This document shows, piece after piece, positions 33,642 to 42,972 of a stretch of DNA of 64,000 bases. Where the stretch lies: NCBI RefSeq assembly GCF_031846165.1, contig NZ_JAVRIE010000002.1, forward strand, positions 186,001 through 250,000, read 5' to 3'. This stretch comes from Glaciecola blandensis. GTDB lineage: Bacteria > Pseudomonadota > Gammaproteobacteria > Enterobacterales > Alteromonadaceae. The notes below the pieces were generated by a model that worked only from the letters and a program-made list of their open reading frames with translations, did no database searches and was not told where the DNA came from. The stretch's first letter is position 1, and every line of letters starts with the position of its first letter. The position numbers and the translations under genes are program-made.

Positions 33642-34853
33642 ATGAGTAGTCAAATTGAACAAGCTTTACCCAATGATTCTCAGCTTCAGTTGAGCAATGA
33701 CAGCTTGTTTTCGGACAACCACAAACCGTCTTTTTGGTTGTTGCACATTGCAGGTTGGATAGCATATGTCATTATTTTTTCTTTCGACAATATCCTATTT
33801 ACTTATGAAACAGATGCGAGTTTTGGCATCATTCTTCCTCTAATCGGAAGCGCTGCGATTGCCTTTTTACTGACTTTACCTCTGCGCTACATTTACCGAC
33901 GTTGTTGGCATCTCAATTCGGTTAAACTTATTATTCTTATCGTTGTGCTGAGTCTACTTGTTGCTTTAATCTGGACACCTGCTAAGAACTACACCATGTC
34001 TCTGTATTATGCTTTGGATGGTATGAGCAAGTTAGACAAAATTTTAGAAGGCGGAGATATTAATCCCTGGGGCATTTTGAGCTCACTTAGCTATGCATTC
34101 TTCATGATCTTGGTATGGAGTAGCATGTATTTTGGCATTAACTATCACTACCGCTTATTAGACGAAAAAAAGCTACACCTTGAAGCACTTCGTTTATCGC
34201 ATCATGCCCAAATTAAGATGCTACGCTATCAAATTAATCCACACTTTTTATTCAATACGCTTAATGCAATATCCACCTTAGTGTTGCAGGGACAAAAGGA
34301 GAGAGCAAACGGGATGCTTGTTCGCCTATCGACCTTTCTGCGATTCTCGCTAGACAACGACCCTGAAAAGAAAATTGCACTTTACGATGAAATTAAAGCA
34401 TTAATGATGTACCTGGAAATAGAAAAAACGCGTTTTGATGACCGTTTATCTATCAACATTCAAGTAGAACCAGAAGCTGAAATGTTAATGGTGCCAAGCT
34501 TATTGCTTCAGCCACTCATCGAGAATTCGATTAAATATGCGATTTCCAAAATGGAATCGGGTGGTGTGATTGGCATTCAAGCATACTGTGCGAAGGGTAT
34601 GTTACACCTTTCGGTATCGGACAATGGACCTGGCGTGGCTGATTGTAAAACGCAGTCCAAAGTAAATGAAGGCGCTGCGGCACATAATGGCGTTGGTATT
34701 CAGAATATCCGAGACCGTTTAGCAGTACTTTACCCTCATAATCATATGTTCGACGTTGATTGTACTCAAGACCAAAGCAATGAGGGAGAGTTCGAAGAAA
34801 ACACAGGGTCAGGCTTTAAAGTAAAAATTGCTATACCGATGGAGCGATCATGA
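33642..34853 (+). CDS. LytS/YehU-type membrane sensor histidine kinase
   Basis: A 403-residue kinase of the LytS (His_kinase) family. Four membrane helices span residues ~30-165 (FWLLHIAGWIAYVIIFSF, GIILPLIGSAAIAFLLTLP, LIILIVVLSLLVALIW, YAFFMILVWSSMYFGI). The phosphorylation box is RYQINPHFLFNTLNAI with His201, then a HATPase domain with LLLQPLIENSIKYAIS and DNGPGVAD and GIQNIRDRL boxes. It overlaps the downstream LytTR regulator by four bases, so the two form a cognate pair. The input signal is not predictable from sequence. Confidence 0.93.
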   Translation: MSSQIEQALPNDSQLQLSNDSLFSDNHKPSFWLLHIAGWIAYVIIFSFDNILFTYETDASFGIILPLIGSAAIAFLLTLPLRYIYRRCWHLNSVKLIILIVVLSLLVALIWTPAKNYTMSLYYALDGMSKLDKILEGGDINPWGILSSLSYAFFMILVWSSMYFGINYHYRLLDEKKLHLEALRLSHHAQIKMLRYQINPHFLFNTLNAISTLVLQGQKERANGMLVRLSTFLRFSLDNDPEKKIALYDEIKALMMYLEIEKTRFDDRLSINIQVEPEAEMLMVPSLLLQPLIENSIKYAISKMESGGVIGIQAYCAKGMLHLSVSDNGPGVADCKTQSKVNEGAAAHNGVGIQNIRDRLAVLYPHNHMFDVDCTQDQSNEGEFEENTGSGFKVKIAIPMERS

Positions 34854-35677
34854 ACCAGAAAATCAAAGCGATGATAGTTGATGACGAGCCACTCGCCAGA
34901 GAGGGCTTGATCATGCGTCTGCAAACCAACGAGCATATCGACATTATTGCCTCATGTGCTTCAGCGAATGAAGCTAAGCTCACGATCGCTCAGCTTATGC
35001 CAGATGTCATTTTTCTAGATATCGAAATGCCAGGAATGTCAGGTATTGACCTCGCTCGATGGTTGCAAGCTAATGTTGAGGGTACATGCAAGATAGTGTT
35101 CGTTACTGCATATAGAGAATTTGCGCTAAATGCATTTGATTTTGAAGCGTTTGATTATTTGTTAAAGCCTTTTGCTGATGAGCGGCTAGAAGCATGCGTC
35201 GGACGCTTAATTAAATTGCAGCAGGAAGGTGAATTAGCCCAAAAGCACCGTGAATTAGATGAGTTAGTTGTGTCGAAGACGGGTAATTCTCTCAACGCAT
35301 TCATGCAAAACCTGGAAACTGCAGTTCCTGGACGTGTCACTGAAATGCAAAAAACAATATCATTGAAAAGCGGTACAGAATGGTTACGAGTCAAACTAGA
35401 TAGTATTTTTTGGATAGAAGCTGCGGGTGATTACATGTGTGTGCATACTCAAGAAGGTACACATATCATTCGAAAAACACTAAAGCAGTTTCAAGGTGAG
35501 CTAGATTCAATGTTATTTAAGCAAGTGAATCGCTCCGCCATTATCAATACAGCTAAGTTAAGTAAACTGACACCAAACTCTAATGGTGAGTATATGGCAC
35601 TGTTAAGCTCAGGTGATAGCGTAAAAGTCAGTAGAAAGTTTAAGCTTCTTTTTGATGAGCTTAGCAACCACTCGTAA
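34850..35677 (+). CDS. LytTR-type response regulator
   Basis: A 275-residue regulator. The receiver domain holds acidic residues in MIVDDEPLAREGL, phospho-acceptor D57 (FLDIEMPGMSG) and lysine in FDYLLKPFADE. The C-terminal LytTR DNA-binding domain is clear (RVKLDSIFWIEAAGDYMCVHT, IRKTLKQFQGEL, FKQVNRSAIINTAKL). It is translationally coupled to the sensor kinase gene. The 3' end overlaps the convergent pilin gene by 17 bases. Targets unknown. Confidence 0.94.
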   Translation: MNQKIKAMIVDDEPLAREGLIMRLQTNEHIDIIASCASANEAKLTIAQLMPDVIFLDIEMPGMSGIDLARWLQANVEGTCKIVFVTAYREFALNAFDFEAFDYLLKPFADERLEACVGRLIKLQQEGELAQKHRELDELVVSKTGNSLNAFMQNLETAVPGRVTEMQKTISLKSGTEWLRVKLDSIFWIEAAGDYMCVHTQEGTHIIRKTLKQFQGELDSMLFKQVNRSAIINTAKLSKLTPNSNGEYMALLSSGDSVKVSRKFKLLFDELSNHS

Positions 35678-36212
35678 TCAGTGTGATGTCAGGGATGCCA
35701 GTGCTTGTTTGGTCATAACGGACATAACAATTTGTGGGCGTCACCGCAGTGTTGTTTATATATTGGCCTTTTCTTCCGCCAATATCTGCTGTTGTAATTA
35801 CAAATGCACCGTTGTAGAAAGTTGACCATGTCCACTCTTCGGATACTGATGAATCCATGGCTTTCACAATGCCATCACCGCGAGATCGACTTGGTATTCC
35901 ATAATGTGTATTAATGTCACCGACCCCGTCACCATCTAAATCCACATAAGGTGCTGGTGTTGCATTGAATGGAATCTTTTCTAAACCTTGTAAAACAGCT
36001 TTTGAATAAACCAAGTTCGACGCTGATAGCATGGCTGATTTCATGCCCTCTAAACTCGCTATTTTTCCATCTTCGTTTAAATCCAGAAAACGCGGCACAG
36101 CAACCACAGTCAAGATTCCTAGTATAACGATTACTATAATAAGCTCTATCAGTGTAAATCCCTGTTGAAAAGGGTTTTTAGTCGTGTTTGATGTGCGTCG
36201 AATGTGCTGCAT
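35661..36212 (-). CDS. Type IV prepilin, MSHA-like major pilin family
   Basis: A 183-residue prepilin. The class III leader ends in QQGFTLIELIIVIVILGILTVVAVP, with cleavage after Gly and Phe as the methylated first residue, Glu at +5, and a membrane helix. The mature domain has a DLDGDGVGD loop and a C-terminal disulphide candidate (NCYVRYD ... ITSGC), as in MshA. The frame runs to 36305, but ATG 36212 has a strong GGAGG site and a normal leader length. No pilus assembly genes adjoin, although a GspE/PilB fragment is present 8 kb away. It overlaps the LytTR gene convergently. Confidence 0.88.
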   Translation of the reverse strand: MQHIRRTSNTTKNPFQQGFTLIELIIVIVILGILTVVAVPRFLDLNEDGKIASLEGMKSAMLSASNLVYSKAVLQGLEKIPFNATPAPYVDLDGDGVGDINTHYGIPSRSRGDGIVKAMDSSVSEEWTWSTFYNGAFVITTADIGGRKGQYINNTAVTPTNCYVRYDQTSTGIPDITLITSGC

Positions 36213-36262
36213 TTGCCCTCCAAGGCCCTTTCGTTTTTGCAATATTACTGTTTTATGTGTTT

Positions 36263-37297
36263 TTAACGATAGTTTCGGTAAGTGCTTGGCGACACACCTG
36301 TCCACTGCTTAAATGCACGAGAAAATGTAGCAAGTTCAGTGAAACCAACTGCCAAACCTATCTGTGCAATGGTTAAACTTCCTTGCTTAAACAGATTGAT
36401 AGCTCTGTCTCTTCGCATATTATCTTTGAGTTGTTGAAACTTACTCCCTTCAGCGACGAGTTTACGACGTAAGGTTCTCTCGGTCATATTCAGCGTAGAC
36501 GCTACGCTATCCAACTGAGTCTCCCTATCTGATTTCGCGCTTTCTAATATGCGAATAACTTTGGCGCTGTATGTGTCGTAGTAAGACTGTTTTTTGAACC
36601 ATTGTAGGGGACTCTCTTTAAGGTATTTATCTAAGGCTTCCTTATTGCGTATAACCGGAAGCTGCAAATACTCGCTGTCGAATACCAATGCATTCTTTTC
36701 ACTCATAAATTCGCACCGACACGGAAACATTAATCGGTATTCTTGGAAGTGCTCAGGTTTTGTGTGCGTCACGGCCACTTTGTTCAAGGCTATAAATTCA
36801 GCGACAAGCCAACTACTAAAACGATGAAAAATTAATAGTAACAACTCAGTTAGTAGGCTTTGAGGTGTTGTATCTTTTCTTTTTTGGGTAAAGTTTGGCT
36901 CAAGGTAGCAAAATACCCTGCCCCCTTGCTTTTCTATAGTGAGTAAGAGTTGATCTCCGCAGAGTCTGTAGAACTTTGCTGCATAGATCAAAACGTCCCC
37001 AAGGGTTTTGCATTGAATTAAGCGCTCGGCTAATAAAGCAAACATACCCAGTTTCATCGTTTGTTCAGTCAATCCTAAAAACTCGTCACCCGTTGCTAGC
37101 CAACAGCGTTTGACTATGCTGGCTAATTGGTCTGGTGTTATTCGCCGCTTTTCTTGTTCAATAACAGCATAGGACAGTCCTGCACCAGCTAGCACGAAAC
37201 GAGTATCAGCCCCTAGGTTATGAGCATTTTTAACGTGTGTACGAGCAAAGTAGCTAGCAATCGTATGGTGATAAGATGGATTATGTTCTGTCTTCAA
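36263..37297 (-). CDS. AraC-family transcriptional regulator
   Basis: A 344-residue regulator. The N-terminal ~200 residues fit the arabinose-binding-like AraC effector domain of the OruR/ArgR-like subfamily (VLAGAGLSYAVIEQEKRRI, GMFALLAERLIQCKTLGDVL). The C-terminal double helix-turn-helix contains LDSVASTLNMTERTLRRKLVAEGSKFQQLKD and IAQIGLAVGFTELATFSRAFKQWTGVSPSTYR. It is divergent from the acyl-CoA dehydrogenase operon, with 176 bases between the starts, and probably controls it in response to a fatty or branched acyl compound. Confidence 0.92.
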   Translation of the reverse strand: MKTEHNPSYHHTIASYFARTHVKNAHNLGADTRFVLAGAGLSYAVIEQEKRRITPDQLASIVKRCWLATGDEFLGLTEQTMKLGMFALLAERLIQCKTLGDVLIYAAKFYRLCGDQLLLTIEKQGGRVFCYLEPNFTQKRKDTTPQSLLTELLLLIFHRFSSWLVAEFIALNKVAVTHTKPEHFQEYRLMFPCRCEFMSEKNALVFDSEYLQLPVIRNKEALDKYLKESPLQWFKKQSYYDTYSAKVIRILESAKSDRETQLDSVASTLNMTERTLRRKLVAEGSKFQQLKDNMRRDRAINLFKQGSLTIAQIGLAVGFTELATFSRAFKQWTGVSPSTYRNYR

Positions 37298-37353
37298 GTT
37301 TGTCCGCTTATAACAACTAAATCACTTAATTCAGCTTTTTTTATACTTTACCT

Positions 37354-37367
37354 GACACTTTTGTGTC
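37354..37367. promoter_or_regulatory. Short inverted repeat between araC-type and acyl-CoA dehydrogenase genes
   Basis: GACAC-TTTT-GTGTC, five-base arms, lies midway in the divergent promoter region. It could be a regulator site, but it is short enough to be chance. Confidence 0.25.
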
Positions 37368-37473
37368 CGTTTATGTAAAAAGTTTGGCTGAATCCATCAT
37401 TGCCTGTGGTGGTTGTTATGTCAATAATTGAATGATGTGTTACCCCACTAATATTTAGCAACTGAGGTTTACT

Positions 37474-38628
37474 ATGTCTTCGCATGTCGATGTCCAGAAT
37501 GAAGAAATTGAAATGTTCCGTGATATGGTTTTACGCTTTTTAGAGCAGGAAGTGACTCCTCACTATGAAGAGTGGGAAAAGAACCATCACATGCCTCGAG
37601 AAATGTGGAATACCATGGGCAATGCGGGCATGTTGTTAGTCGATTTTGATGAAAAATACGGTGCTGCAGGTGCAAGTTTCGAAGTATGCCAGATGATTCA
37701 GGAAGAAATGTGCAGAATGAATTTTCATTCCCTAGCAACGGGATATAACATTCATGCAAATATAGTCGCTCCATATATTTTAAACATTGGCACCCAGCAA
37801 CAGTGCGATAGATGGTTACCAGGAATGGCGAGCGGTGAAGTTCTGACTGCGCTAGCAATGACTGAACCCGGCGCAGGAAGCGATGTGGCCGGCATGCGCA
37901 CGAATGCAGTTAAAGATGGTGACGACTATATTCTAAATGGCTCGAAAACATTTATTACTAATGGCAATAGCGCAGATATGATCATTGTTTGCGCTAAGAC
38001 TGACCCTAGCCTTGGTGCTAAAGGTATTTCGTTATTTCTTGTGGATACCAGTTTGCCGGGCTTTTCAACGGGCAAGCCTATTGAAAAAATTGGTCAACAT
38101 AGTAGTGACACTGGCGAATTGTTTTTTGAGAATATGCGAATTCCTGCCGACTCGCTGCTTGGCGAAGAGGGCCAAGGCTTTGTGTACTTAATGCGAGAGC
38201 TTCCTCGAGAACGTTTAGGGTGTGCGGTGCAAGCGATTGGACATGCACAAGGGGCCTTGGATATTACTTGCGAGTACGTCAAAGAGCGTAAAGCTTTTGG
38301 TCAAACGGTATCTCAATTTCAAAATACCCGTTTTAAGTTAGCTCAATGCCAAACTGACTTAGAATTAAGTCGCGCTTTGTTAGAAAAGCACATGGATAAA
38401 TACAAACGTGATGAGATGACCGTGATTGATGCTGCTATGCTCAAATTAGCTGCTACTGAAATGCAAGTTAATACTGTGAATGAGTGTCTGCAGTTATTTG
38501 GGGGCTATGGTTATACCGACGAGTATCCAATTTCTCGTTTTTATCGCGATGCGCGAGTGCAAACTATTTATGCCGGGAGCTCTGAAATTATGAAAGAAGT
38601 CATCGCCCGCGGAATACTTGGGCGATAA
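37474..38628 (+). CDS. Acyl-CoA dehydrogenase
   Basis: A 384-residue FAD-dependent acyl-CoA dehydrogenase, first step of beta-oxidation, passing electrons to ETF. Signatures: ALAMTEPGAGSDVAGM (FAD/substrate loop), TFITNGNSADMIIV, LGCAVQAIGHAQGALDITCEYVKERKAFGQ, LQLFGGYGYTDEYPISRFYRDARVQTIYAGSSEIM. The usual Glu in the YEGT position is Ala (YAGSSEIM), so the catalytic base is probably the Glu of the helix-G RERLG segment, as in isovaleryl- and long-chain types; this is inference. It leads an operon with a nitronate monooxygenase-like gene and an enoyl-CoA hydratase. Confidence 0.93.
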   Translation: MSSHVDVQNEEIEMFRDMVLRFLEQEVTPHYEEWEKNHHMPREMWNTMGNAGMLLVDFDEKYGAAGASFEVCQMIQEEMCRMNFHSLATGYNIHANIVAPYILNIGTQQQCDRWLPGMASGEVLTALAMTEPGAGSDVAGMRTNAVKDGDDYILNGSKTFITNGNSADMIIVCAKTDPSLGAKGISLFLVDTSLPGFSTGKPIEKIGQHSSDTGELFFENMRIPADSLLGEEGQGFVYLMRELPRERLGCAVQAIGHAQGALDITCEYVKERKAFGQTVSQFQNTRFKLAQCQTDLELSRALLEKHMDKYKRDEMTVIDAAMLKLAATEMQVNTVNECLQLFGGYGYTDEYPISRFYRDARVQTIYAGSSEIMKEVIARGILGR

Positions 38629-38672
38629 AGTCGCCCCTCTGCTAATTGATCACTACCTTTTCTGGAGAAACA

Positions 38673-39671
38673 ATGTCTATACCTGTTGAGTTTACAGATC
38701 GCTTGAGCATTCCTTTGATTGCTTCACCTATGTTCATTGCAAGTGGTATTAACCTTGTAGTTGAATGTTGCAAAGCAGGCATAGTAGGAACCTTCCCAGC
38801 ATTAAACCAACGAACCAGTGAAGGCTTTGAAAGTTGGTTAATTGAGATAAACGCTAAATTGGCAAAATGGGAACAACAAAGCGGCAAAAAAGCAGCGCCT
38901 TTTGGTGTTAACCTTATTGTGCATAAGAGCAATCCTCGCTGGCAAGCTGATTTAGCACTATGCGTAAAGTACAAAGTGCCCTTAATTATTACCTCTTTAG
39001 GTGCTGTCGCTGATCTAGTAAAGGAGGTACATGCGTACGGTGGTCTAGTTTTCCATGACGTAGTGAACGCACGGCACGGACAAAAAGCTGCAGCGGCCGG
39101 CGTAGATGGCATTATTGCTGTATGTAACGGTGCCGGTGGGCATGCAGGTTCAACAAATCCTTTTGCCTTGGTCACAGAGTTACGACAATTTTTTGATAAA
39201 ACAATCCTTTTAGCTGGCAGTTTATCGCATGGTAAAGATATCGCTTCGGCGCAAATGATGGGTGCTGATATGGCATATATGGGCACGCGTTTTTTAGCGA
39301 CAAGTGAGGCGAACATTGATCGTGAATATCAAGATATGATTTTAGATAGCAATGCAAGTGACATCGTATATACACCGAAAATATCAGGCGTGAATGCGAG
39401 TTTTATTCGGCAAAGTATTGTAGATGCCGGTATTGATCCAAATGATCTCAGTCCAAAAGCAGAACTAGATTTTGGTGCCGAACTTGATATGAATGCTAAA
39501 CCTAACAAAGACGACAAAAAGGCGTGGCGCGATATTTGGTCGGCAGGGCAGGGAGTAGGTTCAATCGACGAAATTAAAAGTACGTTGGAATTGGTGAGTC
39601 AATTGATTGGTGAATATCATGAAGCCACAGAGAAATACAATCGTTCATATAAGAACACTTTCGCAAAGTAG
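38673..39671 (+). CDS. Nitronate monooxygenase-like FMN enzyme (2-nitropropane dioxygenase family)
   Basis: A 332-residue TIM-barrel FMN protein of the NMO/2-NPD family: PLIASPMFIASGINLVVECCKAGIVG at the start, PFGVNLIVHKSN, the GGHAG phosphate-binding loop in VCNGAGGHAGSTNPF and LLAGSLSHGKDIASAQMMGADMAYMGTRFL. An open frame reaches a TTG at 38646, but ATG 38673 has a GGAG site nine bases upstream and matches family starts. Within an acyl-CoA operon, such enzymes often act as flavin-dependent reductases/oxidases of unsaturated or nitro compounds; the real substrate is unknown. Confidence 0.9.
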   Translation: MSIPVEFTDRLSIPLIASPMFIASGINLVVECCKAGIVGTFPALNQRTSEGFESWLIEINAKLAKWEQQSGKKAAPFGVNLIVHKSNPRWQADLALCVKYKVPLIITSLGAVADLVKEVHAYGGLVFHDVVNARHGQKAAAAGVDGIIAVCNGAGGHAGSTNPFALVTELRQFFDKTILLAGSLSHGKDIASAQMMGADMAYMGTRFLATSEANIDREYQDMILDSNASDIVYTPKISGVNASFIRQSIVDAGIDPNDLSPKAELDFGAELDMNAKPNKDDKKAWRDIWSAGQGVGSIDEIKSTLELVSQLIGEYHEATEKYNRSYKNTFAK

Positions 39672-39746
39672 TCTACCTTTGATGTGTGGGGGGCAGACTA
39701 TTGCGGTCAAATATAGTAAATATTTCAGCCATAATTGAGGCAAACC

Positions 39747-40616
39747 ATGCAATACAATACGATCGAATACACAGTAAAAGACTTAATATTAACCCTTAGC
39801 CTAAACCGTCCAGAGCAAATGAATGCATTTACGGTTGAAATGGCGAATGAACTGATTCATGCGTTTAATCGAGCAAGTGATGACGATGAAGTGAGTGCCA
39901 TTGTGGTAACCGGAAACGGACGGGCTTTTTGTGCCGGAATGGATCTTACTCGAGAAGGGAATGTTTTTGGTCTGGATGAAAGCCAGCAACCTTCGCTAGA
40001 CGATATGCAGCAAAGCGATAGACTCGATGGTGTTTCTGATACCGGTGGTACGGTCAATCTAGCCATATTTGAGTGTAAAAAACCTGTCATTGCGGCCATC
40101 AATGGCGCGGCAGTGGGTGTGGGAGCAACGATGCTTGCAGCAATGGATATACGCTTGGCATCAGAAAAGGCAAAAATTGGTTTTGTGTTTGAAAAAATTG
40201 GTATCACGCCTGAAGCATGTTCAAGCTGGTTTCTACCTCGTATCGTTGGCATAAGTCAGGCACTTGAGTGGGTTTATACAGGTGAAATATTTGATGCGGA
40301 AACTGCTAAAGCGACTGGGTTCGTTCGCTCAGTGCATGCATCAGATGAATTATTAGACGCGGCATACGAGTTGGCCCAAAAAATTGCCAATAAATCACAG
40401 GTCAGTATTACTTTAGCAAGGCAGATGATGCAACGACTGTCAGCAATGCCGCACCCTAGAGACGCTCATAATATTGACTCACTCGCCATTTTCTATGCAA
40501 GCCAAACTGATGGAAAAGAAGGTGTGAAGTCCTTTTTGGAGAAACGAGAGCCTCGTTTTACTTCAAAATCGTCTACAGATATGCCTAGCTTTTATCCTTG
40601 GTGGGATGTTAAATAA
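39747..40616 (+). CDS. Enoyl-CoA hydratase/isomerase family protein
   Basis: A 289-residue crotonase-fold enzyme. N-terminal LNRPEQMNAFTVEMANELIHAF and the oxyanion loop VVTGNGRAFCAGMDLTRE are present, then AAINGAAVGVGATMLAAMDIRLAS and FEKIGITPEACSSWFLPRIVG, where the Glu of PEACSS occupies a catalytic position. It probably hydrates a 2-enoyl-CoA produced by the upstream dehydrogenase. ATG 39747 has a GAGG site; an in-frame TTG at 39735 is rejected. Confidence 0.93.
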   Translation: MQYNTIEYTVKDLILTLSLNRPEQMNAFTVEMANELIHAFNRASDDDEVSAIVVTGNGRAFCAGMDLTREGNVFGLDESQQPSLDDMQQSDRLDGVSDTGGTVNLAIFECKKPVIAAINGAAVGVGATMLAAMDIRLASEKAKIGFVFEKIGITPEACSSWFLPRIVGISQALEWVYTGEIFDAETAKATGFVRSVHASDELLDAAYELAQKIANKSQVSITLARQMMQRLSAMPHPRDAHNIDSLAIFYASQTDGKEGVKSFLEKREPRFTSKSSTDMPSFYPWWDVK

Positions 40617-40644
40617 GGATTCTCTAATTTTTAGTGGACAATAA

Positions 40645-41793
40645 ATGCCTGAGGCGTTCAAGAATAAATTTAATCTAGATTCAGTTCGCCACATGGGCGA
40701 GTGCCTTGCTGCCCACGATGAGTATTTTCAATTGGATAGTTTTATTGCTGCCGCTACCAAAGGTATTGACTCTCTCGAGTTACTTCAGCGGTCTGATCAG
40801 ATTTGTGAAGCCATGGGCAGCCATCTTCCACTGGACTACAAGCTTGCGATTAAAATTATTCTAGCTAGTTTGTCGCCAGTTTCTCTCAACCAGAATACAG
40901 ATAGTATTATTGGGGCTGGTATCTCGGGTTGGTCGATTCTACCAATTAATCGTTTTGTCGGGTTAAATGGCCTTGAGCACTTTGACGATTCAATGCGTTT
41001 ACTGAAAGAGGCAACAAAACGCTTTTCATCGGAATTTGGTATTCGATACTTTCTCCTTCATGATGAAGAAGCATGTTTAAGGCAGTTAACAGAATGGACG
41101 AGTGATGAAAATTATCATGTACGCCGACTCGTCTCTGAAGGTAGCCGCCCGCGTTTGCCATGGGCAATGCAATTACCGTCCTTTATCAAAGACCCACGCC
41201 CTGTTGTGAGGATATTGGAACTGCTGAAAGATGATCCAGAAGAGTATGTGAGGCGTTCAGTTGCCAACAATCTCAATGACATAGCAAAAGATCATCCAGA
41301 CTATGTCGCGGAGATTGCTGAAAAGTGGTTGGTTGACGCCGATCCAAATCGAACAAGACTAGTGAAACATGCGTGTCGTACCTTATTAAAACAAGGACAT
41401 ACAAAGGTGATGAATGCCTTTGGTTTTGCTCCCGTTGATACACGAGATACATCAATAAGTATTGATACGAGTAAAGTAAGAATGGGCGAGGAAGTGACTT
41501 TTACTTTTAGCTTAAATGCTGCAAGGTTAGGCATCAAAGCTGCGAAAACCACTAGAAAGCTCATGATTGATTATGTTGTTCATCATCGAAAAGCAAACGG
41601 CAAGACCATGCCTAAAGTGTTTAAATGGAAGAACCTAAACCAAAGAAACGGTGAAGCATTAAGTTTCACGAAAGCACACAGTTTTAAAGCGGTGACCACC
41701 CGAGTTTATTACCCGGGTGAACACTTTATTGAAGTGATGGTAAACGGTGTATCAGCAGGTAAAATCAGTTTTGAGCTTACTGCTGCCAATTAG
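40645..41793 (+). CDS. AlkC/AlkD-like DNA alkylation repair protein (HEAT-like repeats)
   Basis: A 382-residue protein of the AlkC-type DNA glycosylase superfamily, whose members remove alkylated bases with a HEAT-repeat scaffold. The central helical repeats (LLKEATKRFSSEFGIRYFLL, WTSDENYHVRRLVSEGSRPRLPWAMQL, LLKDDPEEYVRRSVANNLNDIAKDHPD) are typical; HVRRLVSEGSRPRLPWA is the strongest AlkC landmark. The C-terminal ~110 residues form a separate beta-rich domain (GEEVTFTFSLNA, LMIDYVVHHRKANGKTMPKVFKWK), as in the longer AlkC branch. It follows the enoyl-CoA hydratase gene by 28 bases and may be co-transcribed, without obvious functional link. Confidence 0.85.
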   Translation: MPEAFKNKFNLDSVRHMGECLAAHDEYFQLDSFIAAATKGIDSLELLQRSDQICEAMGSHLPLDYKLAIKIILASLSPVSLNQNTDSIIGAGISGWSILPINRFVGLNGLEHFDDSMRLLKEATKRFSSEFGIRYFLLHDEEACLRQLTEWTSDENYHVRRLVSEGSRPRLPWAMQLPSFIKDPRPVVRILELLKDDPEEYVRRSVANNLNDIAKDHPDYVAEIAEKWLVDADPNRTRLVKHACRTLLKQGHTKVMNAFGFAPVDTRDTSISIDTSKVRMGEEVTFTFSLNAARLGIKAAKTTRKLMIDYVVHHRKANGKTMPKVFKWKNLNQRNGEALSFTKAHSFKAVTTRVYYPGEHFIEVMVNGVSAGKISFELTAAN

Positions 41794-42713
41794 TCCTTGT
41801 TTTCCTGTTTGCTTTTACGTGAGAAAAGACCTTTGAGCAAAGCACCGATGCCAATGACGATGAAGACACCAAACTTTTTCAAGAATATGACCAGCATGGC
41901 TAGGAAGCCGGTTTTAGCTAATACTTTGCCTGTTATCAATGCACCCAAACCATACGCGGCATAGTTGTCTGTATCGGAATTAAAATCAGCATACTGATTA
42001 CCCGTTTCAAAGTTAGCAATTTCTAACACTTCTGGTAAAACGGCATCAATTTCTGCTTTTTGCTCCATGCCAGCGATAAAGCTTAAAACGAGGACTCCGC
42101 GGCGTCCCAGCACTCGAATATCGTAGTTGAGCGTGTTTTGCTCATAACCGCCAAACTTAAGTTCTTTTGCCCAGTGCAGTTTGTGAGCTTGCTTATCGTA
42201 ATATGGCTGACTTGCCCAGCCTATTAATTCAATGGTTTCATAACCCTGTTCAACTCGGTTTTTACTCGCTTCTAAGGTGTCTGATTGCATCTCGCTAAGC
42301 AATTCTGAATAATCGATTTCTTCCGCTTCTTCATCTGAAACGTAGCCATCTTCTTGATATTCGATAGTCACGGCCCAAGCATTACTATCAAAAGGCGTCA
42401 CGCCAGCGGGCATCAACATTCCTAGTACATTGCTACCTGGCATGTTTCCCCATGCATCCACTAGAACAGATTCTGCGTCTTTGGCATTAAGAAAAATATA
42501 GTTGTCTGGCACATCTAACACAACATTCGCGGCGTCTATTCTAATAGTGCCTTGCGCTTGGTCCATAGCCTGCCAAAAATCAATTAAGGCTTGCGCTTCG
42601 TCGACGCTTGCTGCCTGGCTTTGGGCATCATCAATTGTTTGTGCATTAACGCCTACTGTAAAAAGCATGGCGCACGCAAGCAGTGAGGTAAGTGATAAGT
42701 ATCTCATGTTCAT
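41790..42713 (-). CDS. DUF2167 family membrane protein
   Basis: A 307-residue DUF2167 protein with signal peptide (LLACAMLFTVGVNAQ), an exported domain of ~230 residues with the family blocks VVLDVPDNYIFLNAKDAESVLVDAWGN and LHWAKELKFGGYEQNTLNYDIRVLGR, and two C-terminal membrane helices (LGALITGKVLAKTGFLAMLVIFL, FGVFIVIGIGALLKGLF). Family members are envelope proteins of unknown role. The stop codon overlaps that of the convergent AlkC-like gene. Confidence 0.9.
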   Translation of the reverse strand: MNMRYLSLTSLLACAMLFTVGVNAQTIDDAQSQAASVDEAQALIDFWQAMDQAQGTIRIDAANVVLDVPDNYIFLNAKDAESVLVDAWGNMPGSNVLGMLMPAGVTPFDSNAWAVTIEYQEDGYVSDEEAEEIDYSELLSEMQSDTLEASKNRVEQGYETIELIGWASQPYYDKQAHKLHWAKELKFGGYEQNTLNYDIRVLGRRGVLVLSFIAGMEQKAEIDAVLPEVLEIANFETGNQYADFNSDTDNYAAYGLGALITGKVLAKTGFLAMLVIFLKKFGVFIVIGIGALLKGLFSRKSKQENKD

Positions 42714-42920
42714 TCCTTTGTATTGTATTTTCCTAAATAACGATGCAGTGCTTAACTAACATTAAAACCCTACTTCGAATAAGGTTACTGTAGCACTTGG
42801 GTACAGAGATTTATAGCGTGAATAACAATCGAATGAATTTTGTATCGTTCAGCTTGAAATATCTCGACAATACCCAGCTGTGATGAGTTTTTCTTGGTTT
42901 CAGCGTCTTCAATAGCAAGT

Positions 42921-42945
42921 GCGGCTGCATCAATCGAGCAGCCGC
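42921..42945. terminator. Hairpin after the envelope thiol-redox operon
   Basis: Eight-base perfect arms GCGGCTGC/GCAGCCGC with a nine-base loop, 28 bases beyond the redoxin stop. It has no clear T-run; probably a transcript-end hairpin for the minus-strand operon. Confidence 0.5.
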
Positions 42946-42972
42946 ATGCTTTGCTTTAGTATTTGTATTAAT